From an uncultured Lachnospiraceae bacterium (GTDB taxonomy: Bacteria > Bacillota > Clostridia > Lachnospirales > Lachnospiraceae), in the NCBI GenBank assembly GCA_934351765.1, contig CAKRJM010000025.1:1-16760 (forward strand): a stretch of DNA of 16,760 bases, written 5' to 3'. A program made the position numbers and the translations under genes. Every line of letters begins with the position of its first letter. Within the stretch, counting starts at the first letter, position 1. This document shows, piece after piece, positions 1 through 7,085 of this stretch. The notes below the pieces were generated by a model, which was given only the letters and a program-made list of their open reading frames with translations, made no database searches and was not told the DNA's origin.

Positions 1-85
1 CTGCCTCTTTTGCTGGTATTGTATCTTCTTTTTAAACAATCCGCACAATTAAATTATTATTTTTATAGTATTTTTATGGATAAAT

Positions 86-115
86 AAATCCTGTCGTGTT
101 TCTCCGGCAGGATTT
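86..115 (-). terminator. Hairpin with T-rich tail in leader of unseen leftward gene
   Basis: Arms 86-96 and 105-115 pair over 11 bp (one G-T wobble) around an 8-nt loop. On the minus strand the hairpin is followed by a T-rich stretch. It lies about 30-60 nt downstream of the promoter at 150-178, so it could end a short transcript, act as an attenuator for a gene left of the window, or terminate the six-gene operon that reads through from the right. The sequence does not decide between these. Confidence 0.45.
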
Positions 116-149
116 TGTAATCCTTTTATTTTGTCTTTCTTATATATCA

Positions 150-178
150 ACACTACCAAAGTATTCATACTTTGTCAA
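150..178 (-). promoter_or_regulatory. Strong leftward promoter with perfect palindrome in its spacer
   Basis: On the minus strand TTGACA (173-178) is separated by 17 bp from TAGTGT (150-155), a good vegetative sigma promoter. The spacer and the end of the -35 box contain a perfect inverted repeat, CAAAGTAT-TC-ATACTTTG, at 157-174. A dimeric repressor bound there would block RNA polymerase. The promoter faces out of the window to the left, so its target gene is not visible. No regulator family could be assigned. Confidence 0.6.
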
Positions 179-234
179 CCAGTATTTGTGCAACTTTTTC
201 ATCATTACCAAATCAAACAACTGTCATCCAAACC

Positions 235-723
235 TCACAGCTTCGGCAGCCGTTTTACCGCCTCTGCCCCGGCGGCTCCCACGGCCAGTCCGGCGGCGCA
301 GCCGGAAACCAGCAGAACGGGAAGATAGGAAAAGACCGCAGTGTTTCCCAGGGCAAAGGCCGCCGCCGCGATCTGCCCGAGGTTGTGCATGACGCCTCCG
401 GCGAGGCTGACTCCCAAAATTCCGATCTTTCCGGTTTTTTTTAATAGAATCATAACCAGAAGGCTTAAGCTGCATCCGGCGAGGCTGTAAAGCATCATAT
501 TGGGATTTCCGAAGGTCAGCCCCGTGAGGAGCACGCGGATCACTGATACAAAAACAGCGCTCAGATTTCCCATCTGGTACAGGGCGACCACCACCACCAC
601 GTTCGCCAGCCCCAGCTTGATTCCGGGGACGGGAACGGGAATCACAAGAACGCTTTCTATGTAGCTGAAGATAAACGCCAGGGCGATCAAAAGCCCGTAA
701 CGCGCGATCTTTGAGGTTCTCAT
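235..723 (-). CDS. Gx transporter family / EetB-like small membrane protein
   Basis: This 162-residue protein is almost entirely hydrophobic, with about five or six membrane segments. It carries the PGIKLGLAN motif (residues 33-41) and a SLAGG...HNLGQ stretch (107-117) typical of the family often labelled 'heptaprenyl diphosphate synthase component I' or Gx transporter, whose fold resembles ECF S-components. No prenyl synthase catalytic motif is present, so the enzyme name is misleading. Homologues sit in Gram-positive flavin-based extracellular electron transfer loci as EetB, next to a NusG-II protein, as here. The start is supported by AAAGGAG about 5 nt upstream, 29 nt after the preceding gene. 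It is the last gene of the rnfC-led operon. A role in passing electrons to extracytosolic flavins or quinones is inferred. Confidence 0.8.
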   Translation of the reverse strand: MRTSKIARYGLLIALAFIFSYIESVLVIPVPVPGIKLGLANVVVVVALYQMGNLSAVFVSVIRVLLTGLTFGNPNMMLYSLAGCSLSLLVMILLKKTGKIGILGVSLAGGVMHNLGQIAAAAFALGNTAVFSYLPVLLVSGCAAGLAVGAAGAEAVKRLPKL

Positions 724-752
724 GGTGTCTCCTTTCCCGGCAGATCCGACGG

Positions 753-1118
753 TTACTGTGCAACCGCATCCACACTGCCGTGCTCGCCGCCCTCGATGGT
801 GACGGTTAATTTGTGGGGCAGGCAGATGATACTTTCTCCCTGACAGGAAATGGCTTTCTGGTTGACGCAGAGCCTGTCGGGGCAGTCTGCCTCTGTGACC
901 TTTGCTTTTCCGTCCTGAATTACCAGGAGATTTGTTCCGCGTCCCGTGTCGATCAGCTCCGATCGGGGTTCGGAAAGGGCGTAGCGTGCCGTTTCGGTTC
1001 CGTCCACCGTCACCACCACCTCTGCCCCGGGCTTTCTGGTAAGCCTCATAAACAGCCAGAGGCCGGCAGCCAGGACAAGGATCCCGGCGGCCAGCCAGAG
1101 TGTATATCGTTTCTTCAT
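753..1118 (-). CDS. NusG domain II-containing exported protein (EetA-like)
   Basis: A 121-residue protein with an N-terminal signal-anchor (about residues 6-25) and a single extracytoplasmic NusG-II domain. The diagnostic signature is visible: GTNLLVIQDGKAKVTEADCPDRLC followed by CLP; it is split here as GTNLLVIQDG (61-70) and EADCPDRLC (76-84), with cysteines 79, 84, 92 and 99. This domain is unrelated in function to the transcription factor NusG when it stands alone behind a membrane anchor. Proteins of this kind pair with Gx-type membrane proteins as EetA/EetB. Four cysteines outside the membrane are unusual and suggest a redox or metal role, which is inference. It lies 34 nt after the RnfA/E-like gene and 29 nt before the Gx gene; its ribosome site is weak. 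Confidence 0.82.
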   Translation of the reverse strand: MKKRYTLWLAAGILVLAAGLWLFMRLTRKPGAEVVVTVDGTETARYALSEPRSELIDTGRGTNLLVIQDGKAKVTEADCPDRLCVNQKAISCQGESIICLPHKLTVTIEGGEHGSVDAVAQ

Positions 1119-1152
1119 CTCATTCTCTCGATTCCAGTATGACAGTCCCGTA

Positions 1153-1902
1153 TTACAATACGGTCATTACCATGTAGATGATGCCCATGGTCAAGAAGTG
1201 GACCGGAAGCCTCTTCATATACGGCAGCGGAGATGAATACAGAAGCCTCTGACGCACTGCCATAAAGGCCACCAGCGCCAGAACTGTTCCAGCCAGTCCG
1301 CCGATGATCTCCGGAACTCCGCCCAGAACAAACGGCGAATAAAGCACCGTCATGGGAACCAGGGTCCAGAGGCTTTCATCAGAATCGCTGCACTTTAAGA
1401 TCCGGTTTGTGAGGCCAAGGCCAAGACCAGCCAGAATAAAACCAAATGCCGGTTTTAAATAAGCACCGGACACAGCCGCACCGTCTGTGATCAGGGAACC
1501 GAACAGGGTTCCGCTTCCGAGAAGCTCCCGGAAATACGCTGCCAGCATGAGCATTCCATATGCAACAGCCCCCTGAAGCACCAGATTATTGACCGATTCA
1601 TTTCCTCCCATGAGGAATACATAACGAACCACAAAAAGGGCAAGAAACGCAATGCCGATAATGGTCATGGTGTCCAGCTGTACACCTACATACAGAAAGG
1701 AACCGACAATCGCTGCTGCGGTAAGAAAGCCACTGAGGATTGAATTCGTCCACTGGCCGCCGCTGACGGGAACGCTTCGCAGGACACAGCCCACACAGGA
1801 TGCTGCCAGAAGCATGATCCCGACGATAACCGCCTGCTGCATGGAGGCGGTAAACATGATGAATGCCACCGCAAAAGGTTCCACAGGATATTTTGCTTTC
1901 AT
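1153..1902 (-). CDS. Divergent RnfA/RnfE-type membrane subunit without Fe-S cysteines
   Basis: This 249-residue polytopic protein keeps the RnfE landmark RELLGSGTLFG (residues 125-135) and the following segment that aligns with the PGAF..A..N region of RnfE. It therefore belongs to the RnfA/RnfE/NqrD/NqrE family. In classical subunits one Cys in each half binds a [2Fe-2S] cluster in the membrane (C31 and C114 in the RnfE of this window). At the matching places this protein has Phe/Thr at about 17-18 and Tyr/Val at 94-95. It also has about 80 extra C-terminal residues (from 170) with two further hydrophobic stretches; the usual length is 190-235. It is the only such subunit in its operon, instead of an A plus E pair. 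The start has GGGAGG 7 nt upstream, 15 nt after the FMN-binding gene. Confidence 0.75.
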   Translation of the reverse strand: MKAKYPVEPFAVAFIMFTASMQQAVIVGIMLLAASCVGCVLRSVPVSGGQWTNSILSGFLTAAAIVGSFLYVGVQLDTMTIIGIAFLALFVVRYVFLMGGNESVNNLVLQGAVAYGMLMLAAYFRELLGSGTLFGSLITDGAAVSGAYLKPAFGFILAGLGLGLTNRILKCSDSDESLWTLVPMTVLYSPFVLGGVPEIIGGLAGTVLALVAFMAVRQRLLYSSPLPYMKRLPVHFLTMGIIYMVMTVL

Positions 1903-1917
1903 TCTGATCCCTCCCGT

Positions 1918-2316
1918 CTATTTCGAAGCCTGTTCCATGGCGTCTTTCACCGCCGCCATGATACCCTTGGAGGACATGGTCGCGCCGCTGACTGCGTCCA
2001 CATTATAGGTCTGTGCGTCAACGATCTCCTGGGGGATCTGTTCCATGGCCGGTTCACAGATTCCGGCACTCTCGCTGTGTTCTACGACTTCCACCGATTC
2101 GATGGCCGTATCGGAAAAGGTTACTTTCACTTTGATTTCACCGTTGTTGCCCTGTCCGGTTCCGGTGTACTCACCGGCATTGTAGCCATTGGCTCCGGGT
2201 ACGGTCTGAGAGGAACCGCCTCCAGCCAGAAGCTTCGTCTCCAGAACAACAAAAAATGCAATGAACAGCACGACAACCAGTGTCGCCACACCACGGTATT
2301 TATTTTCTGTTTCCAT
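1918..2316 (-). CDS. rnfG: Minimal RnfG-type covalent FMN-binding protein
   Basis: A 132-residue protein with an N-terminal membrane anchor (about 10-30), a Gly/Ser-rich linker, and one FMN-bind domain. The flavinylation motif DAVSGATMSS (107-116) marks Thr113 as the residue that ApbE would link to FMN through a phosphoester. It is clearly shorter than the classical RnfG of the neighbouring operon (196 residues) and lacks most of its extracytoplasmic region. In Rnf, RnfG accepts electrons on the outer face of the membrane. The gene lies 2 nt after the rnfD paralogue, with GGAGG upstream of the ATG, and ends with TAG. It may be an RnfG substitute or a small electron-carrier domain of an EET-like chain. 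Confidence 0.82.
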   Translation of the reverse strand: METENKYRGVATLVVVLFIAFFVVLETKLLAGGGSSQTVPGANGYNAGEYTGTGQGNNGEIKVKVTFSDTAIESVEVVEHSESAGICEPAMEQIPQEIVDAQTYNVDAVSGATMSSKGIMAAVKDAMEQASK

Positions 2317-2318
2317 AA

Positions 2319-3245
2319 TTATTCCTCCGTTTTCTTCTTAGGCGCCACACCGTAGATATGGGGCTTGATGAACAGCTCAATGAAGTACGACAGGATATTC
2401 ACTGTCAGGATCGCAAAGCATACACCCTCAGGATAGGTCGGGCTGAAGATCCGGATCAGCGCCGTCAGAAGTCCGGCGATGATTCCAAACAGGACCTTTG
2501 CACGGGAAGAGCTCAGGGTATAGTCGGTCAGCATATAGCAGCCGCCCAGGATCAGTCCGCCTCCGAAGAGAGACACCAGAGGATTCATACCGGCGATAGA
2601 TGTAACCGCCACGGTCACTGCCAGGTAAACCACGGTGATGATCCAGTCCAGATCCTTTCGGACTGCCAGGAAGACAAAGCCCAGTAACAGAAGCAGGGCA
2701 CTCGTCTCACCTAACGCACCGGGAATCCGTCCCAGGAACATATCAAAAACAGAATAAGTAACCGCCTCTCCGTGTTTGGCCATGGTAAGCACCGTTGCCG
2801 AGGAAACCGCATCCGGGCCGGGAGCCACATAGCTCATGAGCTTGGAGGGATACACCACCATGACAAACAGACGGCCCATCAGAGCCGGATTGGCAAAATT
2901 GCTTCCGATCCCGCCGAAGCACTGCTTTACAACGATGATCGCAAAGGCAGAGGCCAGGATCGCCACCCATACCGGAGTATTGGATGATAAATTGAATGCC
3001 AGGAGCATACCGGTGACTACCGCACTGTAATCCATACGGACCGGCAGATGGTTAAGCTTCTCCCAGAGTGCTTCGCATGCCACACAGGTTGCCACACAGG
3101 CGAGTGTCAGGAAAAAGGCTCCGACACCGAAGAAGTATACGGCTCCGATGAATGCCGGAACCAGCGCCAGGCAGACATCTTTCATGATCCGTTCCGTGGT
3201 TTTCGGGGTCCGGATATGCGGATTCAGATATGTTTTTTCCATCAT
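2319..3245 (-). CDS. rnfD: RnfD paralogue, FMN-carrying membrane subunit
   Basis: A 308-residue NqrB/RnfD-family protein with about eight to ten membrane helices. Family landmarks are the early NPHIRTP segment (8-14), KQCFGGIGSNFANPAL (107-122) and the motif DAVSSATVL (145-153), in which Thr151 is the expected covalent FMN site. The C-terminal part has the usual NILSYFIELFI pattern. RnfD moves electrons through the membrane and is part of the ion-transport core. The gene overlaps the rnfC stop by 4 nt (ATGATG gives two possible starts 3 nt apart), with a purine-rich GGGGGAAG upstream. It is a paralogue of the rnfD at 8376-9314, not a recent copy: the two share motifs but much of the sequence differs. 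Confidence 0.88.
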   Translation of the reverse strand: MMEKTYLNPHIRTPKTTERIMKDVCLALVPAFIGAVYFFGVGAFFLTLACVATCVACEALWEKLNHLPVRMDYSAVVTGMLLAFNLSSNTPVWVAILASAFAIIVVKQCFGGIGSNFANPALMGRLFVMVVYPSKLMSYVAPGPDAVSSATVLTMAKHGEAVTYSVFDMFLGRIPGALGETSALLLLLGFVFLAVRKDLDWIITVVYLAVTVAVTSIAGMNPLVSLFGGGLILGGCYMLTDYTLSSSRAKVLFGIIAGLLTALIRIFSPTYPEGVCFAILTVNILSYFIELFIKPHIYGVAPKKKTEE

Positions 3246-4591
3246 TTCTTCCCCCTTTCCCGAATCATGGCACGCACATCATTTCGCGCTTTTACGGTAT
3301 TCTGGCAGAGATTGCGCTTTGCCGGACATACATAGGAGCAGCAGCCACAGCCGATGCATTCCGTTGCATACAGCTTTTCGCACCGTTCTGTATCTCCGTT
3401 CCGGACTGCGAAATCGATCTTCCAGGGTGTCAGTCCTGCCGGGCAGGCCTTAATACAGGAACCGCAGCGGATACAGGGCGTTTCCTCCACTCCGTCATTT
3501 TTCAGAAGTAAAAGACCGCCGCTCACCTTGGTCACAGACTGGGGCAGCTCCTTGCATTTGATCTGATGGCCGATACAGCCGCCGGTCATGGGGCCGCCCA
3601 GGATCACCTTATTGTCAAGCTCCGACGGGCCGCCGCATTTCTGAAGCAGCTCTCTGAGCGGTGTTCCAAGCGGAACCAGGAAGTTTCCGGGTTTTTTCAC
3701 CAGGCCGGTCACGGTGATGCAGCGGGTAATACTGGGTTCTTTTCCGAACACGGCATCCCCCATGGCCTTTGCCGTCTGAACATTGGAAACGATCACGCCT
3801 GCGTCCGCCGGAAGCCCTCCGGCAACCAGTTCTTTTCCTGTGGCTGCCTCAATGAGCTGGCGCTCGCCGCCCTGCGGATATTTTGTCGGAAATACCAGAA
3901 CCTCGATGGGAACCTGTTTGTCACCGATCAGCTTCTTTAAATGCTCCGCACAGTCTTTCTTATTATCCTCCGTACAGATCAGCGCTTTCTTCGCGCCGCC
4001 CGCCTTTACCAGTGCATGGACACCGTTTAAGATCTCCATGCCATGCTCCAGCATCATGCGGTAATCGCATGTTAAATAGCTTTCGCACTCGCAGGCATTT
4101 ACCAGGATATATTCAATGGGCTTATCAGTCTTATACTTCACATGAGCGGGAAAGCCGGCTCCGCCCATGCCGGTGATCCCGGCGTCTTCCATGATCCCGA
4201 TGAGATCCTCTTTGGAATACGCATCCAGAGACATCCATTCCTTTTTATAAGGAAGCTCCGGAACAGCCGGCTGCTTTTCGTCCGGCTTGATGATCAGGAC
4301 CGGTACCTCCATGGGACCCTTCTGCTCTGTGCGGATCCCGGTTACAGTACCGCTTACACTGGCATGAAGCTTCACTGCTGTGAAATTCTTCGGCTGCCCC
4401 ACAAGCTGGCCCCGCTCCACATGATCTCCCACCGCCACAAGCGGCTCACAGAGACTGGCACCGGACTGGGACATCGAAAGCTCGATGACCTCCGGAATAA
4501 AGGAAACAATCGGCTTACTCTTACTGAGTGCCTTATCTGAGCCGTCCGTGGGATGGACGCCGCCCGGAAACTTTTGTTCCTTGCTTCTCAT
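3242..4591 (-). CDS. rnfC: RnfC, NADH-facing cytoplasmic subunit
   Basis: A 449-residue protein with the standard RnfC layout: an N-terminal barrel-like domain (about 30-100, including LHASVSG at 75-81), a NuoF-like nucleotide/FMN domain with GMGGAGFP (141-148) and NACECESYLT (165-174), and two C-terminal [4Fe-4S] motifs (C373, C376, C379, C383 and C412, C415, C418, C422). In Rnf it exchanges electrons with NADH. The ATG at 4591 was chosen over one 24 codons upstream because AAGGAGG lies about 6 nt before it and homology begins there. It heads the six-gene operon. It is the only rnfC in the window, although the classical rnfDGEAB operon next door needs one, so it may serve both complexes. Confidence 0.93.
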   Translation of the reverse strand: MRSKEQKFPGGVHPTDGSDKALSKSKPIVSFIPEVIELSMSQSGASLCEPLVAVGDHVERGQLVGQPKNFTAVKLHASVSGTVTGIRTEQKGPMEVPVLIIKPDEKQPAVPELPYKKEWMSLDAYSKEDLIGIMEDAGITGMGGAGFPAHVKYKTDKPIEYILVNACECESYLTCDYRMMLEHGMEILNGVHALVKAGGAKKALICTEDNKKDCAEHLKKLIGDKQVPIEVLVFPTKYPQGGERQLIEAATGKELVAGGLPADAGVIVSNVQTAKAMGDAVFGKEPSITRCITVTGLVKKPGNFLVPLGTPLRELLQKCGGPSELDNKVILGGPMTGGCIGHQIKCKELPQSVTKVSGGLLLLKNDGVEETPCIRCGSCIKACPAGLTPWKIDFAVRNGDTERCEKLYATECIGCGCCSYVCPAKRNLCQNTVKARNDVRAMIRERGKK

Positions 4592-4619
4592 TCTTTCCTC
4601 CTTGCCTATAAACTCTCCG

Positions 4620-4636
4620 TTTTCCTGTCCGGAAAA
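4620..4636. promoter_or_regulatory. Inverted repeat in the apbE/rnfC divergent intergenic region
   Basis: TTTTCC (4620-4625) and GGAAAA (4631-4636) form an inverted repeat with a 5-bp centre. It covers the place where the -35 of the apbE promoter would be and lies about 30-45 bp upstream of the rnfC start. It could be an operator that co-regulates both directions, or a small hairpin in the rnfC leader. No clear promoter for rnfC itself was seen in this 85-bp interval. Confidence 0.3.
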
Positions 4637-4637
4637 A

Positions 4638-4671
4638 TATGCTATACTGATCTCAGACTGCATATAGGAGG
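4638..4671 (+). promoter_or_regulatory. apbE promoter (extended -10) and ribosome binding site
   Basis: An extended -10 element, TG-C-TATACT (4640-4648), lies about 30 bp upstream of the apbE ATG. The -35 is poor (TTTTCC at the right distance), which fits an extended -10 promoter or dependence on an activator. AGGAGG at 4666-4671 with a 5-nt spacer fixes the apbE start. Confidence 0.5.
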
Positions 4672-4676
4672 TTTAT

Positions 4677-5702
4677 ATGATAAATAATCGGATTACCCTT
4701 CGCCGGCTGATCCTGCTTTCTGCACTGATGCTGGTCTGCACCTGCATTTTCAGTGCCTGCGGCCGGAACCGGCAAAGCTCTGTATCAAAAACGACATTTT
4801 TATTAAATACTCAGGTCACCGTCACCCTTTACGGGACCGATGACGAGTCCATCATCGAGGACTGTTTTTCATTATGTAAATCTTATGAGGATCTGTTCAG
4901 CCGTACCGAGGAAGGCAGCGAGCTGTATCGGATCAATCACAGGGAAACGGACGAACTGTCGGACGACACGTTATCGCTGATCCGTACCGGTCTTTCCTAC
5001 AGTGAACGCTCCGGCGGTGCCTTTGACTTAACCATCGGCTCCTGCTCCTCCCTCTGGGATTTTACCTCGGAAACGCCTGTGGTCCCCGATCCGTCCGCTC
5101 TTGCGGAAGCCTTGACCCATGTGGGATTTCAGAAGGTTTCCCTTGACGGAAACCGAATCTCCTTTTCCGATAACGGAACGATCCTGGATCTCGGTGCCAT
5201 TGCCAAGGGCTATATTGCCGACCGCCTGAAGGACTTTTTGCTGGAACAGGGCGTTACAAGCGCCACCATCAGTCTCGGCGGAAATATCCTCTGTGTCGGT
5301 GCAAAGCCGGACGGCTCTGCCTTTAAGATCGGGATCCAGAAGCCCTTTGATGAACAGGGGCAGCCGCTCCTGATCGCAGAAGTAAACGACTGGTCCGTCG
5401 TCACCTCCGGTGTCTATGAGCGGTGCTTTGAACAGGACGGCGTGTTTTATCACCATATCCTGGATCCGTCCACCGGCTATCCCTGCGATAACGGGCTTCT
5501 CTCTGTGACGATCCTGAGTCCGGCCTCCGTGGACGGAGATGCCTTAAGCACCACCTGCTTTTCGCTGGGTCTCGACCGGGGCATGGCGCTGATCGACAGT
5601 CTGGAAAACACCTATGCCGTGTTCATCACCGACGATTATGAAATTCATTATTCTGCCGGTCTTACTGATGCCATTTCCATCACAGAAGCAGCTGCCCAAT
5701 GA
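4677..5702 (+). CDS. apbE: FAD:protein FMN transferase lipoprotein (ApbE)
   Basis: A 341-residue enzyme that transfers FMN from FAD to a Thr in target motifs, here the S(G/S/M)AT sites of the RnfG and RnfD subunits on both sides. Residues 8-28 form a lipoprotein signal with Cys28 as the likely lipidated residue. Family motifs are all present: GGAFDLTIG (113-121), DLGAIAKGY (171-179), SLGGN (199-203), HHILDPSTGYP (259-269) and the Mg-binding region DGDALSTT (286-293). It is the only gene on the plus strand, divergent from rnfC and convergent with rnfB, so it sits exactly between the two Rnf-type modules. It acts on the outer side of the cytoplasmic membrane. Catalytic residues look intact. Confidence 0.95.
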   Translation: MINNRITLRRLILLSALMLVCTCIFSACGRNRQSSVSKTTFLLNTQVTVTLYGTDDESIIEDCFSLCKSYEDLFSRTEEGSELYRINHRETDELSDDTLSLIRTGLSYSERSGGAFDLTIGSCSSLWDFTSETPVVPDPSALAEALTHVGFQKVSLDGNRISFSDNGTILDLGAIAKGYIADRLKDFLLEQGVTSATISLGGNILCVGAKPDGSAFKIGIQKPFDEQGQPLLIAEVNDWSVVTSGVYERCFEQDGVFYHHILDPSTGYPCDNGLLSVTILSPASVDGDALSTTCFSLGLDRGMALIDSLENTYAVFITDDYEIHYSAGLTDAISITEAAAQ

Positions 5703-5712
5703 CCTTATCCTC

Positions 5713-5733
5713 AAAAATCCCTTTTCAGGATTT
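5713..5733 (-). terminator. Weak terminator after rnfB
   Basis: On the minus strand, AAATCC (5728-5733) and GGATTT (5715-5720) form a 6-bp stem with a 7-nt loop, directly followed by a run of five T (5713-5717, partly in the stem), about 12 nt past the rnfB stop. The stem is short and AT-rich, so the call is tentative. It lies in the 42-bp gap between the convergent apbE and rnfB genes. Confidence 0.35.
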
Positions 5734-5744
5734 CCCTGCGCTTC

Positions 5745-6488
5745 TTACACGATTGCCTTCATCGGGCACTTCTCCGCACAGGTTCCGCAGCCCGTACACT
5801 TCGTTTCGTCGATCCGTGCTACGCCGCTCTCCAGAGAGATGGCTCCTGCCAGACAGTTCTTCGCACAGACACCGCAGCCGATACATGCATAACGGCAGAC
5901 CTCTTTTGCTGCCTTTCCTTTATCCAGGTTTGAGCAGGCCACCATATGACCTGCCAGCTTGGGAACCATGGCAATGACATGGCGGGGACACTTCTCGGCA
6001 CACTGTCCGCAGCCCACACACTTCTCATCATCCACAGTCGCCAGACTGTCTTCCACATGGATCGCACCAAACTTACATGCCTTCTCGCAGAGACCGCAGC
6101 CGATGCAGCCGTACTTACAGATCTTCCGCCCCTTTTCATTCAGGGTCGCATGGACCAGATCGCCCTTGCACTGTACAAAGGCCTTCCGCTGTTCTGCTGC
6201 TTTGACCTCGACACCAAGCACTTTTCCGATGGCTTCTGCCGCTGCAGCACCGCCTACGGGACAGGCATTGGGCTTCGCCTCACCGGTGAAGATCGCATGC
6301 GCCAGTGCATCGCACCCGGCATATCCGCAGCCGCCGCAGTTATTTCCAGGCAGGCACTTTCGGATATTCTGTTCTTTTTCATCTACCGTGACGGCGAAGA
6401 ATTTTCCGGCAATGCCAAGAAGAACGCCGATCACCAGTCCTGTGATCCCGACCACCAGAGTGGCCGCTATGATTCCACTCATATCCAT
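5745..6488 (-). CDS. rnfB: RnfB, polyferredoxin subunit
   Basis: A 247-residue protein with an N-terminal membrane helix (about 5-28), an Fe-S domain with C45, C51, C54, C59 and C76 (the NCGGCGYAGC region), and four [4Fe-4S] ferredoxin motifs beginning at C128, C157, C202 and C231. RnfB is the entry point for electrons from reduced ferredoxin in the ferredoxin:NAD+ oxidoreductase. GGAGGAAAG upstream supports the ATG at 6488, 15 nt after rnfA. It is the last gene of the classical rnfDGEAB operon. The rnfC-led operon has no RnfB counterpart, so only this one could supply ferredoxin electrons to either module. Confidence 0.95.
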   Translation of the reverse strand: MDMSGIIAATLVVGITGLVIGVLLGIAGKFFAVTVDEKEQNIRKCLPGNNCGGCGYAGCDALAHAIFTGEAKPNACPVGGAAAAEAIGKVLGVEVKAAEQRKAFVQCKGDLVHATLNEKGRKICKYGCIGCGLCEKACKFGAIHVEDSLATVDDEKCVGCGQCAEKCPRHVIAMVPKLAGHMVACSNLDKGKAAKEVCRYACIGCGVCAKNCLAGAISLESGVARIDETKCTGCGTCAEKCPMKAIV

Positions 6489-6503
6489 ATCTTCTTTCCT
6501 CCT

Positions 6504-7085
6504 TTAGAATTTCAGATCGCTGAAGCCCATAAAGGCGATGGACATGAGCGCTGCCGTGATCAGAACAATGGGTGCACCCTGCAGGTTCTCCGGAATATCA
6601 TTGTCGGCAATTCTTTCACGGATTCCGGCAAGAATGATAATGGAGATGGTATAGCCGAGAGCTGTACCAAAGCCGCATACGACGCTCTGTGCCATGTTGT
6701 ACTTGTTCAGTACGTTTTTCAGTGCCACACCAAGTACCGCACAGTTGGTTGTGATCAGCGGAAGATAAACGCCCAGCGCCCGGTAAAGGGCCGGGATAAA
6801 TTTTTTCAGGAACATTTCCACTACCTGAACCAGCGCTGCGATTACCAGGATAAAGACAATGGTCTGAAGATATTCCAGATGGAACCGCACCAGGATCTGA
6901 TAGTATAACAGGTTTGCCACCGCCGAGGCAATGGTGATAACAAAGCATACGGCGCTTCCCATTCCGGCTGCCGTTCTTGTATTGGTAGATACACCAAGGA
7001 ACGAACATAAGCCCAGGAACTGGCTCAGCACCACGTTATTGAGGAGCGCAGCCGAGATCGCAATAAAAATCAGTTCTTTGATCAT
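6504..7085 (-). CDS. rnfA: RnfA, integral membrane subunit
   Basis: A 193-residue protein with six membrane helices in two inverted halves, the usual length for RnfA. The membrane [2Fe-2S] ligands are present: C27 in GLCSFLG and C115 in TTNCAVLG. The C-terminal signature IRERIADNDIPENLQG (155-170) followed by the SIAFMGF segment is classical. With RnfE it carries electrons across the membrane during ferredoxin-driven Na+ or H+ pumping. It overlaps the rnfE stop by 4 nt, indicating translational coupling. Confidence 0.95.
   Translation of the reverse strand: MIKELIFIAISAALLNNVVLSQFLGLCSFLGVSTNTRTAAGMGSAVCFVITIASAVANLLYYQILVRFHLEYLQTIVFILVIAALVQVVEMFLKKFIPALYRALGVYLPLITTNCAVLGVALKNVLNKYNMAQSVVCGFGTALGYTISIIILAGIRERIADNDIPENLQGAPIVLITAALMSIAFMGFSDLKF

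Noticed and set aside
235..723. Heptaprenyl diphosphate synthase component I as an enzyme name
   Set aside because: No Asp-rich prenyl synthase motif, no partner subunit nearby, and the protein is an integral membrane protein next to a NusG-II protein; the enzyme label is a legacy family name.
753..1118. Transcription factor NusG
   Set aside because: There is no NGN or KOW domain; a membrane anchor precedes an isolated NusG-II domain, so the protein acts outside the cytoplasm.
4592..4663. Upstream ATG that would lengthen RnfC by 24 residues
   Set aside because: The added residues are not RnfC-like, and AAGGAGG sits at ideal spacing before the ATG at 4591.
5946..6908. Long open frame of 320 codons on the plus strand
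   Set aside because: It lies opposite rnfB and rnfA, which have clear family motifs. Its His/Cys-rich translation resembles no family and is an antisense shadow.
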